64,000 nucleotides of DNA from Neorhizobium galegae (GCF_021391675.1 NZ_CP090095.1:997501-1061500), one strand, 5' to 3'; counted from the stretch's first letter, positions 26,583-36,584 are shown. Notes: generated by a model from the letters alone, not told the origin. Translations and numbers: made by a program.

Positions 26583-29500
26583 GAGACGTTCTCCAGAAGT
26601 CGGGATGCGATCGCCGAGAAGCCGGCAAGCGGGAGGGGAAGCCAGTGCGGACGGCTGCGCACTTCGTAGGCGATCTCGTAGGCGGCCTTTTCAAGCAGGA
26701 AGAGATCGAGGATGCGCGTGCGAGCCTCCTGCGGGATGCGCAGCGCCTCGGAATTCTCGGTCGCCTCGAAATAGGCATCGAGGAAGGCCGGTTCCGCCAT
26801 CTCGATGAAACGGGCGACGAGCTCCCGATGGCGCGCGTCGTCCACCTCGCTGACGATTTCCCGGTCGAGGTCGGCCGAGGCTGCGAGGTAGCTCAGCGAC
26901 CGCAAAAGCCCCGCGACGTCGCGCAGCGGATTGGTCTTGGCACGACGCTCGGTAAGGTCGCGGGTCGGTTCGCCTTCGAAGTCGATGATATAGGCGTCGC
27001 CCTCCGCGACCAGGATCTGGCCGAGATGGAAGTCGCCATGGTTGCGGGTCATCAGCGTGCCTTTCACCGCGCTCGCGAGGTGCGTCGCGAGGCCGAGAAG
27101 GTCGTCGCGGCGGTCGAGGAGCGCTTTTGCCTCGATGGCGATATCCGAATCCAGACCTTGGACCGTCTTTTCGAGGATCGCCAGGCTGTGGGAAATCTGG
27201 CCCGTGACGGCCTCGCGCCATTTTTTGGCATCCGCCGCCGTCGCCCGGACCGGCTGGAAGTCCGGGTCGTCGGTCGCCTGAGCGAGTGCCACATGCAACT
27301 CGCCCAGCCGTTTGCCGATGGTCGCGACCAAGTTTACCAACGGCTTGAAATGCTCGTCCACCACCTCGCCCTCAAGGCCGGTCACGACGATTTCGTCGAT
27401 GGCGCGGCGCAGGTTGCTGAGCATCCAGTTCCAGGCGTCGCCCTGATTGCGGATCGCACTCTGCACGATAATCAGCGTGTATCTGTTGCCGTCCGGGGCC
27501 GTGCGGGCGACCTCGCCAAGCAGTTGCGCGGTGTTCTGATAACCGACATTGGTCAGATATCGGGTCATTTCGACTTCCGGATGCACGCCGGGAAAGACAT
27601 GGCGGATGAGCTTCACCATCGCCAGGTCGCCCAAAATAAGCGAACTGTTGGATTGCTCGGCCGAGAGCCAACGGACGGCCATGTCGTCGTGGACCGTCAG
27701 GCTGTCGAGACTCTCTGTACCGATGAATTCCAATGTGCCGGCGCGACCGGAAATCACCGAACGCTCGCCGAGGCCACGCATCACGCCGCGCGCCAGGCCC
27801 TCCATGGCGAACCCGTCGGTCAGGAAGCCGACACGGCGGCCCTGGCGGATACGGGCAAGCGCGAGCTGCTGGGCGAGCGCGGTGGGCTGTGCATCATCCC
27901 AGGACACCGCAAGCGGCAAAAGATAGGTGTCCTTGTGGCCATCCACCTCCGCCTCGAGTTCACCGAGCAGGATGTTGTTGGCAAAGGCGATCGGCGTTGC
28001 CGCGACCAGCGTGGCGCCTGTCAGGACTTCGCCCTTGGAGCCGAACCAGCGGCGCTTGCCGAGATAGGCGGGAAGAACCTCGTTGGACAGCGTTGCGGCA
28101 AGCCGGGGCTCGTCGACCAGTTCCTGCAGGTCGCGGCGGGTCACCATGGTCACCATGTCCTGCAACTGCTCCGGCGGCTCCTTGCGCCAGACCGGGCCGT
28201 CGGCTTCGGCCACGAGTTGGAACCAGAAAAAGCCGAACGGCTGCAGGGTCAGGAGATAGGTCAGCTGGCCGATCGGCGGGAAGGGCGACATGCCCGAAAG
28301 CTCGATCGGCACGCGGCCGGCGAAATGCGCCAGGTCGAGTTCCACTGCCTGCGGCAGGCGCGAGAGATTGGCAACACAGAGGATCGTCTCGCCATTGTAT
28401 TCCCGCAGATAGGCGAGGATCTTGCGATTGCCCGGCGTCAGGAATTTCAGCGATCCGCGACCGAAGGCGGAGTGCTTGTTGCGCAGCGCAAGCATGCGCC
28501 GGGTCCAGTTCAGCAGCGAATGGGCGTCAGAGCCTTGCGCCTCGACATTTACCGCCTCGTATCCATAGAGCGGGTCCATCACCGGCGGCAGGACGAGCCG
28601 GGCCGGATCGGCCTTGGAGAAACCGCCATTGCGGTCCGGCGACCATTGCATCGGGGTGCGCACCCCGTCGCGGTCGCCAAGATAGATGTTGTCGCCCATG
28701 CCGATCTCGTCGCCGTAATAGAGAACCGGCGTTCCGGGCATGGACAGAAGCAGCGCGTTCATCAGCTCGATGCGGCGCCGATCTCGCTCCATCAGCGGCG
28801 CAAGACGGCGGCGGATGCCGAGATTGATGCGGGCGCGGCGGTCGGCGGCATAGATGTTCCAGAGGTAGTCGCGCTCCTCGTCGGTCACCATTTCGAGCGT
28901 CAGCTCGTCGTGGTTTCGCAGGAAGATCGCCCACTGGCAGTTTTCCGGGATTTCCGGCGTCTGGCGCATGATGTCGGTGATCGGGAAACGGTCTTCCTTG
29001 GCGATCGCCATGTACATGCGCGGCATCAGCGGGAAGTGGAACGCCATGTTGCATTCGTCGCCATTGCCGAAATACTCGTTCGTGTCCTCCGGCCATTGAT
29101 TGGCTTCGGCGAGCAGCATCTTGCCGGGATGGGTGGAATCGAGCGAGGCGCGGATCTTCTTCAGGATTTCGTGCGTCTCGGGCAGGTTCTCGTTGTTCGT
29201 GCCCTCGCGCTCGACGAGATAGGGGATAGCGTCCAGCCGGAACCCGTCGATGCCAGTATCCGCCCAGAAGCGCATGACACCGAGCAGCTCCTCCAGCACC
29301 TGCGGATTGTCGAAGTTGAGGTCCGGCTGGTGGGAATAGAAGCGGTGCCAGTAATAGGCGCCGGCGACCGGGTCCCAGGTCCAGTTCGATTTTTCCGTGT
29401 CGAGGAAGATGATCCGGGTTTCGGGGAACTTCTGGTCCGTATCCGACCAGACGTAGAAATCCCGCTCCGGAGAGCCGGCCGGCGCATGCCGCGCCCGCTG

Positions 29501-29890
29501 GAACCACGGATGCTGGTCGGAGGTATGGTTGATGACGAGCTCGATGATGACCCGGATGCCGCGCTGGTGCGCTGCCTCGACGAAGGCCTGGAACTCCTCG
29601 ATCGTGCCGTAGTCGGAGCTGACATTGCCGTAGTCGGCGATGTCGTATCCATCGTCGCGGCGCGGCGACGGGAAGAAGGGCAGCAGCCAGATCGCGTTCG
29701 CCCCGAGCGATGCTATATGGTCGAGCTTCTCGTGCAGGCCCTGAAAATCGCCGATCCCGTCACCATTCGCATCGAAGAACGATTTGATGTGGAGCTGGTA
29801 GATGACGGCGTCCTTGTACCACAACGGATCGCCGTCATTCATCTGTGCCTGGTTCTGCCCCTGGCCCCGGTTTGCACTCGTCATATCCAT
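26579..29890 (-). CDS. treS: Trehalose synthase - maltokinase fusion
   Basis: 1103 residues. The N-terminal half (about 25-560) is trehalose synthase, GH13: [19 protein letters not shown], nucleophile Asp in [10 protein letters not shown], acid Glu in [11 protein letters not shown] and stabiliser in [10 protein letters not shown]. The C-terminal half (from about 590) is maltokinase: WFGSKGE near its start and the phosphotransfer motif [11 protein letters not shown] with IIDFEGEP near residue 950. The fused enzyme interconverts trehalose and maltose, then phosphorylates maltose to maltose-1-phosphate, the substrate of GlgE. GGGAGGAAAG precedes the ATG; the gene starts 16 bases after the glgE stop. 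Such fusions are known in several bacteria. Confidence 0.96.
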   Translation of the reverse strand: MDMTSANRGQGQNQAQMNDGDPLWYKDAVIYQLHIKSFFDANGDGIGDFQGLHEKLDHIASLGANAIWLLPFFPSPRRDDGYDIADYGNVSSDYGTIEEFQAFVEAAHQRGIRVIIELVINHTSDQHPWFQRARHAPAGSPERDFYVWSDTDQKFPETRIIFLDTEKSNWTWDPVAGAYYWHRFYSHQPDLNFDNPQVLEELLGVMRFWADTGIDGFRLDAIPYLVEREGTNNENLPETHEILKKIRASLDSTHPGKMLLAEANQWPEDTNEYFGNGDECNMAFHFPLMPRMYMAIAKEDRFPITDIMRQTPEIPENCQWAIFLRNHDELTLEMVTDEERDYLWNIYAADRRARINLGIRRRLAPLMERDRRRIELMNALLLSMPGTPVLYYGDEIGMGDNIYLGDRDGVRTPMQWSPDRNGGFSKADPARLVLPPVMDPLYGYEAVNVEAQGSDAHSLLNWTRRMLALRNKHSAFGRGSLKFLTPGNRKILAYLREYNGETILCVANLSRLPQAVELDLAHFAGRVPIELSGMSPFPPIGQLTYLLTLQPFGFFWFQLVAEADGPVWRKEPPEQLQDMVTMVTRRDLQELVDEPRLAATLSNEVLPAYLGKRRWFGSKGEVLTGATLVAATPIAFANNILLGELEAEVDGHKDTYLLPLAVSWDDAQPTALAQQLALARIRQGRRVGFLTDGFAMEGLARGVMRGLGERSVISGRAGTLEFIGTESLDSLTVHDDMAVRWLSAEQSNSSLILGDLAMVKLIRHVFPGVHPEVEMTRYLTNVGYQNTAQLLGEVARTAPDGNRYTLIIVQSAIRNQGDAWNWMLSNLRRAIDEIVVTGLEGEVVDEHFKPLVNLVATIGKRLGELHVALAQATDDPDFQPVRATAADAKKWREAVTGQISHSLAILEKTVQGLDSDIAIEAKALLDRRDDLLGLATHLASAVKGTLMTRNHGDFHLGQILVAEGDAYIIDFEGEPTRDLTERRAKTNPLRDVAGLLRSLSYLAASADLDREIVSEVDDARHRELVARFIEMAEPAFLDAYFEATENSEALRIPQEARTRILDLFLLEKAAYEIAYEVRSRPHWLPLPLAGFSAIASRLLENVS

Positions 29891-29906
29891 TTTTTGCTTT
29901 CCTCCC

Positions 29907-32900
29907 CTATCTCACACGCCAGATCGCAAAGGGCAGGCCCCAATGGGGATCGAGCCGCAGCCTCTGCATCTTGCCGGTCCAGGTGAACTTTTGGCCGGTG
30001 ATCAGGTCTTCGACGTCAAGTGCGCCATGGTCCGGGAGGTTCCACGACCAGAGCGGTATTTCGACATCCGCCTCCTGCGCATTGTGCGGATCGAGGTTGA
30101 TTGCGATCAGCAGGACGTTCTCGCGACCGGCACTCGCCTTCTCGAAGAACATGATGTTGTCATTCCAGGCGGTGAGAAGCTGCAGGCCGAGATGCGAATG
30201 CAGCGCCGGGTTCTCGCGGCGGAGCCGGTTGAGCAGGGTGATCTCGCCCTTGATGTTGCCGGGGCGGTCGTAGTCCCAGGCGCGGATCTCGTATTTTTCC
30301 GAATCCGCATATTCCTTGCGCTTGGCATCCGGCCGGCCCTCGCAAAGCTCGAAGCCGTTATAGACGCCCCAGAGACCGGACAGCGTCGCGGCGAGCGCGG
30401 CGCGGATCAGATAGGCCGGCCGCGGCGCGTTCTGCAGGAAGTCCGGATTGATGTCATGGGTGTTGACGAAGAAATGTGGCCGGAAGAATTCCTTCGGCTC
30501 TTCGGTGGTGATCTCGCGCATATATTGCTCGAGCTCCCACTTGGCATTGCGCCAGGTGAAATAGGTATAGGACTGCGAGAAGCCGACCTTGGCGAGCCGG
30601 TACATGACTTTCGGCTTGGTGAAGGCCTCCGACAGGAAGACCACATCCGGGTGCCGCGCGCGGATGTCGGCGATCAGCCACTCCCAGAACGGGAAAGGTT
30701 TTGTGTGCGGATTGTCGACGCGAAACAGCTTGACGCCATTGTCGACCCATTTCTGCACGACGTCGCGCAACTCGACCCAGAGCGAGGGGATCGCGTCATG
30801 GGCGTAGAAATCGACGTTGACGATGTCCTCGTATTTCTTCGGCGGGTTTTCCGCATAACGGATCGTCCCGTCCGGCCGCCAGTCGAACCAGCCGGGATGT
30901 GATTTCAGCCACGGATGATCGGGCGAAGCCTGGATCGCGAGGTCGAGCGCGATTTCAAGGCCTTCTTCCTGGGCGGCATCCACCAGCCGGCGGAAGTCCT
31001 CGAACGTGCCGAGCTCCGGATGGATCGCGTCATGACCGCCTTCTTCCGAGCCGATCGCATAGGGGCTGCCCGGATCGTCCGGCGCGGGGTTCAGCGAGTT
31101 GTTCTTGCCCTTGCGGTTGGTCTTGCCGATCGGGTGGACGGGCGGAAAATAAAGGACGTCGAAGCCCATGTCGCGGATATCGGGCAGCCGCTTGATGACG
31201 TCGTCGAACGTGCCGTGCCGGCTGGGATCGCCGCTCTGCGAGCGGGGAAAGATCTGGTACCAGCTGGCAAAACCGGCAGCGATACGCTCCGCATCGACCT
31301 GGATCGCCTGCGAGCGGACCTTGAACGGCCGGCGGTCGGCTTCCGCCATCAGATCGGCGGTCTCGGGCGCCAGCAGGATTTCCGTGCGCTGCGGGTCTTG
31401 CACCTCGGTCAGCTTGTCGAACAGGGCTTTCAGCCGTGTCTTGATCCTGCCGGAGGAATTGTCCAGCGCATCGAGAACGAGGTTGATGCCCTCCTGGATT
31501 TCCAGCCTCAGATCGAGCCGCGCTTCGTGTTTCTTCACGAATTCATAGCGGAAGATCGCGAAGGGATTGCGCCAGGCTTCGATCAGGAACTCGTGGCGGC
31601 CCATGCGCTTCAGAGTGAATTCCGCATTCCAGCGATCGTTGAGGACGAGCTGCATGCGTTCCTCGGTCCATTCGGTCTCGTCGGCTGCGCGCCAAAGCAG
31701 CGCTGCCGCCAGCGGATCGTGGCCGTCGCCAAAGATATCAGCCTCGACCGTCACCGTCTCGCCGACGACCCGTTTGACCACGAAACGGCCGTCATCGACG
31801 GAAGGCGTGATCTTCTCGATCGCGAGGCGTGGCGAAGCGGTCGCCTTGTCCACGGCCGGCACAGGCACGGCATCGACGATGGGCACCGACGACCGGCCCT
31901 CGAATATCCTGATCTCGCCGGGTTTCAGCTTGAGCTGTGCGGCAAAGGCTTCGCCATCCGCCTCCGGCGCTTCGAGCGGCAGAAAGGGCGCGGCGGCCTC
32001 ACGAAGCGCGTTGAAGGGAGCGGCCACGGAGCGGCGCAGATCCCGGTTCAGAACCACGACACGCACCTTCTGGGCGGTACGAAGGTCTTCCCGGTCGGTC
32101 TGCATCAGCGCCACGGCCGGCGTCTGGCTGGTGGAGATGAGACGGAGCGGCTGGCGGGCAAAGCCGGCCGCCGTCTTGTTGGTGCCGGCGTTCACGCTCC
32201 GGATATCGGCCGAGAGATCGAACGATCCCTGCTCGCGCAGGCCCCTGAGGCCCATTCCGTCGCCAAACAGCGGGTCGAGCGGCGTCGCAGCGCCGAATTC
32301 GAAGCCCATCGGGATCATCAGCCCGCTGGCGAAGGTGGATGCGAGCTTCAGCGACCGAATTGCCTTCCTCTGCAGCACTTCGCAACTGTCGGTGCCATGG
32401 GCGATGCGTTTGCCAAAAGGTGCTTCCGGAAACGTGACCTGATAACCGAGCTGCCGCTGGATCTGGTATTCGTCGAGGATCCAGCGTTCCTCCAGGTTCC
32501 ACCAGGCGAGCGACGAGAAGCTGCCGTCGAAACCGGCACCCTCCAGCGCCCGGCGATCCTCGAAGGAGGTGCCCGGCGTCCAAGCCAGAAAGGTGGTTTC
32601 CGGCACGGTCTTGCGTGTCGACACGATAAGGTCATACCAGGCTTCCGGCGCCAGGCGGCCGATGCCGAGGCAGCGGAAACCGGCAATCCCGAGGCCGGCA
32701 AGCTGTGCCATCCGATTGCGCCAATCCTCGATATGGCGGGCTTCGCTCATGAAGTCGATGCCACGGCTGCAGCTGTCCCGCGGCGCGATACGCGGATCGG
32801 CGGGGATCGGTCCGGCATGTTCCGCATCCACGGCGACCCGATCGACCACGAGGTCGAGCATCAGCTTGATCTTGCTTTCGCGCGCCGCCCGGATCAGGGC

Positions 32901-33161
32901 CTTGATCCCGTCCTGGACGGAGGCGCCGATCTGAAGCTCAGGGTCGAGCCGGTCGAAGTCCTTCGTCACGAAGACGCTCGCATTGTGGCCCCGCTCAAAA
33001 AGCGGCGCCGTCAGCACCGTGTCGAAACCGAGATCCCTCGCATGCGCAAAAACCTCTCGCCACGCGTCGAGCCCCCTCAGCATCAGGGGATGAACGTAGT
33101 AAATCTGAGGTGGGAGTTGCGCGAGGGATGTCCCCGCGATGAATTGGGGGCGCGTGTTCAT
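29907..33161 (-). CDS. glgE: Maltose-1-phosphate maltosyltransferase (GlgE) with a long N-terminal GH13-like extension
   Basis: 1084 residues, against about 660-700 for typical GlgE. The region from about residue 420 is a complete GlgE: an Ig-like domain (PSVDDGRFVVKRVVGE), then the barrel with PPVHPIGKTNRKGKNN, nucleophile D816 in FRVDNPHTKP, acid E845 in FLSEAFTKP and stabiliser in VNTHDINPDF. It extends alpha-1,4-glucan from maltose-1-phosphate. The first 420 residues look like a second, worn GH13 barrel: LGFDTVLTAPLF, KLMLDLVVDRVA and IAGFRCLGIG align with GH13 strands but lack the catalytic Asp and Glu. It may have a structural or glycan-binding role. First gene of the operon; ribosome-site evidence is weak (GAGG). 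Confidence 0.94.
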   Translation of the reverse strand: MNTRPQFIAGTSLAQLPPQIYYVHPLMLRGLDAWREVFAHARDLGFDTVLTAPLFERGHNASVFVTKDFDRLDPELQIGASVQDGIKALIRAARESKIKLMLDLVVDRVAVDAEHAGPIPADPRIAPRDSCSRGIDFMSEARHIEDWRNRMAQLAGLGIAGFRCLGIGRLAPEAWYDLIVSTRKTVPETTFLAWTPGTSFEDRRALEGAGFDGSFSSLAWWNLEERWILDEYQIQRQLGYQVTFPEAPFGKRIAHGTDSCEVLQRKAIRSLKLASTFASGLMIPMGFEFGAATPLDPLFGDGMGLRGLREQGSFDLSADIRSVNAGTNKTAAGFARQPLRLISTSQTPAVALMQTDREDLRTAQKVRVVVLNRDLRRSVAAPFNALREAAAPFLPLEAPEADGEAFAAQLKLKPGEIRIFEGRSSVPIVDAVPVPAVDKATASPRLAIEKITPSVDDGRFVVKRVVGETVTVEADIFGDGHDPLAAALLWRAADETEWTEERMQLVLNDRWNAEFTLKRMGRHEFLIEAWRNPFAIFRYEFVKKHEARLDLRLEIQEGINLVLDALDNSSGRIKTRLKALFDKLTEVQDPQRTEILLAPETADLMAEADRRPFKVRSQAIQVDAERIAAGFASWYQIFPRSQSGDPSRHGTFDDVIKRLPDIRDMGFDVLYFPPVHPIGKTNRKGKNNSLNPAPDDPGSPYAIGSEEGGHDAIHPELGTFEDFRRLVDAAQEEGLEIALDLAIQASPDHPWLKSHPGWFDWRPDGTIRYAENPPKKYEDIVNVDFYAHDAIPSLWVELRDVVQKWVDNGVKLFRVDNPHTKPFPFWEWLIADIRARHPDVVFLSEAFTKPKVMYRLAKVGFSQSYTYFTWRNAKWELEQYMREITTEEPKEFFRPHFFVNTHDINPDFLQNAPRPAYLIRAALAATLSGLWGVYNGFELCEGRPDAKRKEYADSEKYEIRAWDYDRPGNIKGEITLLNRLRRENPALHSHLGLQLLTAWNDNIMFFEKASAGRENVLLIAINLDPHNAQEADVEIPLWSWNLPDHGALDVEDLITGQKFTWTGKMQRLRLDPHWGLPFAIWRVR

Positions 33162-33366
33162 CGGTTTTGCCTCGCCGTCGATTAGAGCCGTCGAATTCTG
33201 CGGTCTAACTGTCGAGCGGCGGTGCTGGTTCCGATAAAATTGCCTGACTCACGCGGTTTCTCACGCTTCGGGCCTGCATCTTCGGCGAAGCTGTTGATGC
33301 AGATGATCAATCCGCAGTTGTTTCTGAGAGGCGTCTTGGGCCCTATTTTCGGACACGCTGAAACAG

Positions 33367-33393
33367 AAAAAGGCCGGAGATCGCTCCGGCCTT
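33367..33393 (-). terminator. Rho-independent terminator after the tctC-like gene
   Basis: On the minus strand: AAGGCCGGAG, loop cgat, CTCCGGCCTT, continuing into a five-T run. It lies just downstream of the stop at 33420, and separates the binding-protein gene from the glgE operon. Confidence 0.9.
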
Positions 33394-33419
33394 CCTGATA
33401 CGGTCATGCGTCTGGAAGC

Positions 33420-34397
33420 CTACTGCTTTTCGATCTTGCCGATCTTGGCCCACTCTTCCCAGCGCTTGGTGTCCATCGTCGCGTAGTCGAGGGTCGCCTT
33501 CGGGCTATCGAGCGTCATCGGCTCGCCGCCATTGGTGCCGACGAACTTGCGGGCTTCTTCGCTGGTGGTGACCTGCGTCATCACCTTGTGCATCTTGTCG
33601 ACAATATCCTTCGGCGTGCCCTTGGGCGCAGCGAGAACCCACCAGATGCGCACGTCGACATTCGGCACGCCTTCTTCCGCGAAGGTCGGAATATCCGGGA
33701 CAGAGGAAATGCGCTTCGCCGTGCTGACGGCCAGCACGCGCAGCGTTCCGTCACGCGAGCGGGCAAGGCCGAAGACCGGATCGCCGACCATGTAATCGAT
33801 CGCTCCGCTCGCAAAGTCGTTGAGCGAGTCGGCGCTCGTCTTGTAACGCACCTGAAGTGTGTCCGGCACGCCGGTATTGGCCTTGTACATTTCGGCAAGG
33901 ATGACAGACGGGAAGTTCGACGTGGCGTAGGAGCCCTTGGCGCCCTTTTCCTTCATCGCCTTGGTCAGGTCGGAAATCTTCTGGTAGGGCGATTTCGCGT
34001 TGACCAGCATCATGAATGCCTGGCTGAACACCGGCGCGACATAGTCGAAGTCCTTGAGCGGATCATAGGGCGGGGCGTTGAAGACGTAGGGCGCCGCGGT
34101 GAACTGGTCGGCCGAACCGATCAGCATCGTATAGCCGTCCGGCTTGGCGTTCTTGAGCGCGACGACCGAAAGGCTTCCGAGGCCGCCCGGCTTGTTGTCG
34201 ACGATGACGGTCTGCTTGAGCTGCTCTTCGAGCTTCTTGGCGAAGAAGCGGGCATAGACGTCCGCGCCGCTGCCGGCCGGGAAACCGGCGATCAGAGTGA
34301 TCTGCCGGGTCGGGTATTCGTCGGCGGCGGTGGCAGTGCCGCCCGGAATGTATGCGGAAAACACCAGCGCCAGGGCGCCTGCTAGAAGTTTCTTCAC
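33420..34397 (-). CDS. Tripartite tricarboxylate transporter binding protein (Bug/TctC family)
   Basis: A 325-residue periplasmic binding protein with a signal peptide (about residues 1-25, cleavage near TATA-ADEYP). The Bug-family pattern is clear: YPTRQITLIAGFPAGSGADVYAR, VIVDNKPGGLGSL and the C-terminal PDIPTFAEEGVP. It uses a GTG start with GGAGGAG seven bases upstream. TctA and TctB permease genes are absent here, so the protein is an orphan that must use a distant permease or act as a sensor. The ligand is probably a carboxylic acid, by family. Confidence 0.93.
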   Translation of the reverse strand: MKKLLAGALALVFSAYIPGGTATAADEYPTRQITLIAGFPAGSGADVYARFFAKKLEEQLKQTVIVDNKPGGLGSLSVVALKNAKPDGYTMLIGSADQFTAAPYVFNAPPYDPLKDFDYVAPVFSQAFMMLVNAKSPYQKISDLTKAMKEKGAKGSYATSNFPSVILAEMYKANTGVPDTLQVRYKTSADSLNDFASGAIDYMVGDPVFGLARSRDGTLRVLAVSTAKRISSVPDIPTFAEEGVPNVDVRIWWVLAAPKGTPKDIVDKMHKVMTQVTTSEEARKFVGTNGGEPMTLDSPKATLDYATMDTKRWEEWAKIGKIEKQ

Positions 34398-34692
34398 TGC
34401 ACTCTCCTCCTAGAGTCAGTCCGGAACATCGCGGGCGCGGCCGGAATGGGATGGCGCGAACAGTCTCCTCCCGCTCGCGCCAAAATATAAGGTAGCCATA
34501 CAATTTTGGGGTCGTCAAATGCCTCGCCGGCGTCCGGCTCAAATCTAATGGCCTCGATGGCCGCGCTTATGCCGCGGCGTTTCGATGCCTGATTTATGAG
34601 CGATTTGCAGGCCGGAAACACCCCATTCCGCCACTCGAAAAACAGAGGGCAGCTTGCCATTCAGAAGGCAGTGGCAGCCGTGCGGGGAGACT

Positions 34693-35259
34693 CTAGGAAC
34701 GGTGTCGCGACCATGCCCGCAGAAGAGTGCCGTCGGCCCCTTCCACGGGGTCGGTCTTTGGAAGCGGCAGGTTCGCGATGGTGTCGAGCTGCGCCCGGTT
34801 CGCCGGCCGGGTCTGGATATCCGCGTCCTGTCCGGGCGGGTAGGCGCCGACCACCATGAAATCTCGGCTCGCATCAATCCGCCTGTGGCCGGTGCCGGCC
34901 GGCAGAATCAGGCAGTCTCCGGCATGGACGCTGAGCTCGGCTCCAGCCGGTCCGCCGATCAGCAACCGTGCCCGGCCGCCGGCGATCCCCAGAACCTCGT
35001 GGGCGCCGGTGTGATAGTGCTGGTAGTCGAAGACGCCGTCGCGCCAGATGCCCTGCCAGCCATTGGCTTGGAACCGGTCTTCGAACTTCGGTGCCATCTC
35101 GCCCTCCGCCGGAATGGCCTGCCGATAGACGAGCACCGGCAGATCGGGGTTGTTCGGCACCCAGTCGCTGAATTCGAACAGGATTGTTTCGACTGTCATC
35201 GAAGTGGCGGACATAGCGGCGTCGAGGCTCGGTGGGGTGATCTTAATGCTTCGGTTCAC
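34693..35259 (-). CDS. Cupin-domain protein
   Basis: A 188-residue single-cupin protein. The first cupin motif is represented by YQHYHTGAHEVLGIAGG and the second by GDCLILPAGTGHRRI, giving candidate metal ligands His, His, Glu and His. It resembles YjlB-type cupins of unknown function. The GTG at 35259 has AAGGA eight bases upstream and overlaps the small upstream ORF by 17 bases, suggesting coupling; internal ATGs at 35214 and 35199 are alternatives without ribosome sites. Confidence 0.74.
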   Translation of the reverse strand: MNRSIKITPPSLDAAMSATSMTVETILFEFSDWVPNNPDLPVLVYRQAIPAEGEMAPKFEDRFQANGWQGIWRDGVFDYQHYHTGAHEVLGIAGGRARLLIGGPAGAELSVHAGDCLILPAGTGHRRIDASRDFMVVGAYPPGQDADIQTRPANRAQLDTIANLPLPKTDPVEGADGTLLRAWSRHRS

Positions 35260-35338
35260 GGCCGAAATCCTTCAGATCCATGGCATCGCTGCGCTCGGTC
35301 ACGTCCCGCGACCACTTCTTCATGTTCTTGTTGGGCAT
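35243..35338 (-). CDS. Small protein, 31 residues, DUF3175-like N terminus
   Basis: ATG at 35338 preceded by GGGAGG at four bases, one of the strongest ribosome sites in the window. The product contains KKWSRDVTERSDAMDL, which resembles the opening of DUF3175 proteins as I remember them (W-S-x-x-V-T-E-x-S-D-A-L-D-L), but it stops after FGREPKH, whereas that family is about 100 residues. It overlaps the cupin start by 17 bases. It is either a genuine short relative or a truncated gene kept for translational coupling. Too short for routine gene calling. Confidence 0.58.
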   Translation of the reverse strand: MPNKNMKKWSRDVTERSDAMDLKDFGREPKH

Positions 35339-35402
35339 GAAACCTCCCGTGGAAAGATCGGATATCCTTCCCAACGGGCCCCCGACGGCAAGGTTCCCGC
35401 GT

Positions 35403-36395
35403 CTATCGCGCCGCGGTCGTCGAATTGCGCACCACGAGATGCGTTTCCAGCACGTAGCGCACGTCGCGGATGGCGCGCGACTGCAGCATGTCGAGGAGCA
35501 GCGAGACGGCCACCCGGCCGGCCTCGGTCGAGCGGTTGGAGACCGACGTGAGGGCCGGATAGGTGACGGCGCCGAGCACGTCGTCGCAGCCGATCAGGCT
35601 GAAATCGCCGGGCACCGAGACACGTTTTTCGGAAAGGCCTGCCAGCACGCCTTGCGCTGTCAGGTCATCGAACGCGACGGCAGCCGTGGCGCCGGTGGCG
35701 AGGATCGCGCTCACTGCGTTGCGGCCGGAATTGTAGCTCGCCAGCACCGCCGGCACCGTTTCGACGACGATATCGAGCCTTGATGCTGCGGCCTTGATGG
35801 CGGTACGGCGCTGCTTGTTCGACCAGGAATTCGAAGGGCCGCTGACATAGACGATCCGGCGATGTCCGAGCTTGGCGAGATGTTCGACGGCTTCCCGGAC
35901 GCCCGAGCCGCTGTCGATCAGCACCCGCGGGATGCCGTCGATATCGCGGTTGATCAAGACCAGCGGTAAGAGGCCCGCATGGGCGCGGATGCGTTCGTCC
36001 GAGAGGCGCGAGGAAGCGAGCACCAGGCCTTCCACCTGGCCCGCGAACCGGCCGACCAGTTTGTCCTCCTGCTTCGGGTTTTCTTCTGTATTGCCGAGGA
36101 AGATGCAGAAATCGGATCTGTCCGCTTCGAGCTGGGCCGCCTGGATCAGCGGCGGAAAGAACGGGTTGGCGATATCGGGCACGATCAGGCCGACATTGCC
36201 GTGCCGCCCGGTGCTGAGCGCCCGCGCTGTGTGGTTCGGCACGTAGCCCAGCGCTTCCGCCGCCTTCATGATCCGCGTCACGGTTTCCGGGGAGAGCATG
36301 TCCGGCCGCGTGAAGGCGCGCGACACGCTGGAACGCGCAACGCCTGCCGCATCGGCGACCTGGCTGATGGTGACGCCCTTGGTCCGCTTGATCAT
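35403..36395 (-). CDS. LacI-family transcriptional regulator
   Basis: About 330 residues: an N-terminal LacI helix-turn-helix (VTISQVADAAGVARSSVSRAFTRPDMLSPETVTRI) with the hinge ALSTGRHGNVGLIVPDIANPFF, then a periplasmic-binding-protein-like effector domain. The ATG at 36395 gives the standard family start; a GTG at 36428 would add 11 residues. It is divergent from the amino-sugar locus. Two copies of a palindrome with the ACCGGT core typical of LacI operators head the two transcription units, so it very probably represses the locus until a sugar ligand binds. The nearer site lies 94 bases from its own start, allowing autoregulation. Confidence 0.92.
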   Translation of the reverse strand: MIKRTKGVTISQVADAAGVARSSVSRAFTRPDMLSPETVTRIMKAAEALGYVPNHTARALSTGRHGNVGLIVPDIANPFFPPLIQAAQLEADRSDFCIFLGNTEENPKQEDKLVGRFAGQVEGLVLASSRLSDERIRAHAGLLPLVLINRDIDGIPRVLIDSGSGVREAVEHLAKLGHRRIVYVSGPSNSWSNKQRRTAIKAAASRLDIVVETVPAVLASYNSGRNAVSAILATGATAAVAFDDLTAQGVLAGLSEKRVSVPGDFSLIGCDDVLGAVTYPALTSVSNRSTEAGRVAVSLLLDMLQSRAIRDVRYVLETHLVVRNSTTAAR

Positions 36396-36484
36396 GGAAA
36401 TTGAGAACTCGCCCGTTTGTCCTGGCACTTAGCATGAAGTCCGCAGCGCTATCAATTCTGACGCGAAGACTGACATTCATCCAC

Positions 36485-36506
36485 TTGACATGCAACCGGT
36501 TGCATG
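36485..36506 (+). promoter_or_regulatory. LacI-type operator overlapping a TTGACA box, upstream of nagB-like gene
   Basis: TTGACA (36485-36490) runs directly into CATGCAACCGGTTGCATG (36489-36506), a perfect 18-bp palindrome with the central CG of LacI-family sites. It lies between the divergent LacI gene and the nagB-like gene. A near-identical copy occurs before the ABC transporter. A clear -10 box is not visible. Confidence 0.74.
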
Positions 36507-36584
36507 GAAGTCTTTTGCTGCAGATAAGGGACCTGCAACGGATGCGGCGAGGCGAAGCCCGCCTGCCGGTGCGACCCTGCAGAC

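Noticed and set aside
26645..29986. Plus-strand open frame of over 1100 codons antisense to the treS fusion
   Set aside because: It mirrors the real gene in a GC-rich codon pattern, is rich in Arg/Gly/His/Asp without any domain, and lacks a ribosome site. The minus-strand protein has complete catalytic motifs.
30915..33185. Plus-strand open frame of about 756 codons opposite glgE
   Set aside because: Antisense shadow of a GlgE with complete active-site motifs.
34398..34692. Possible gene in the spacer between the binding-protein and cupin genes
   Set aside because: The only open frames are low-quality with no family features; the region is better read as promoter plus 3' spacer.
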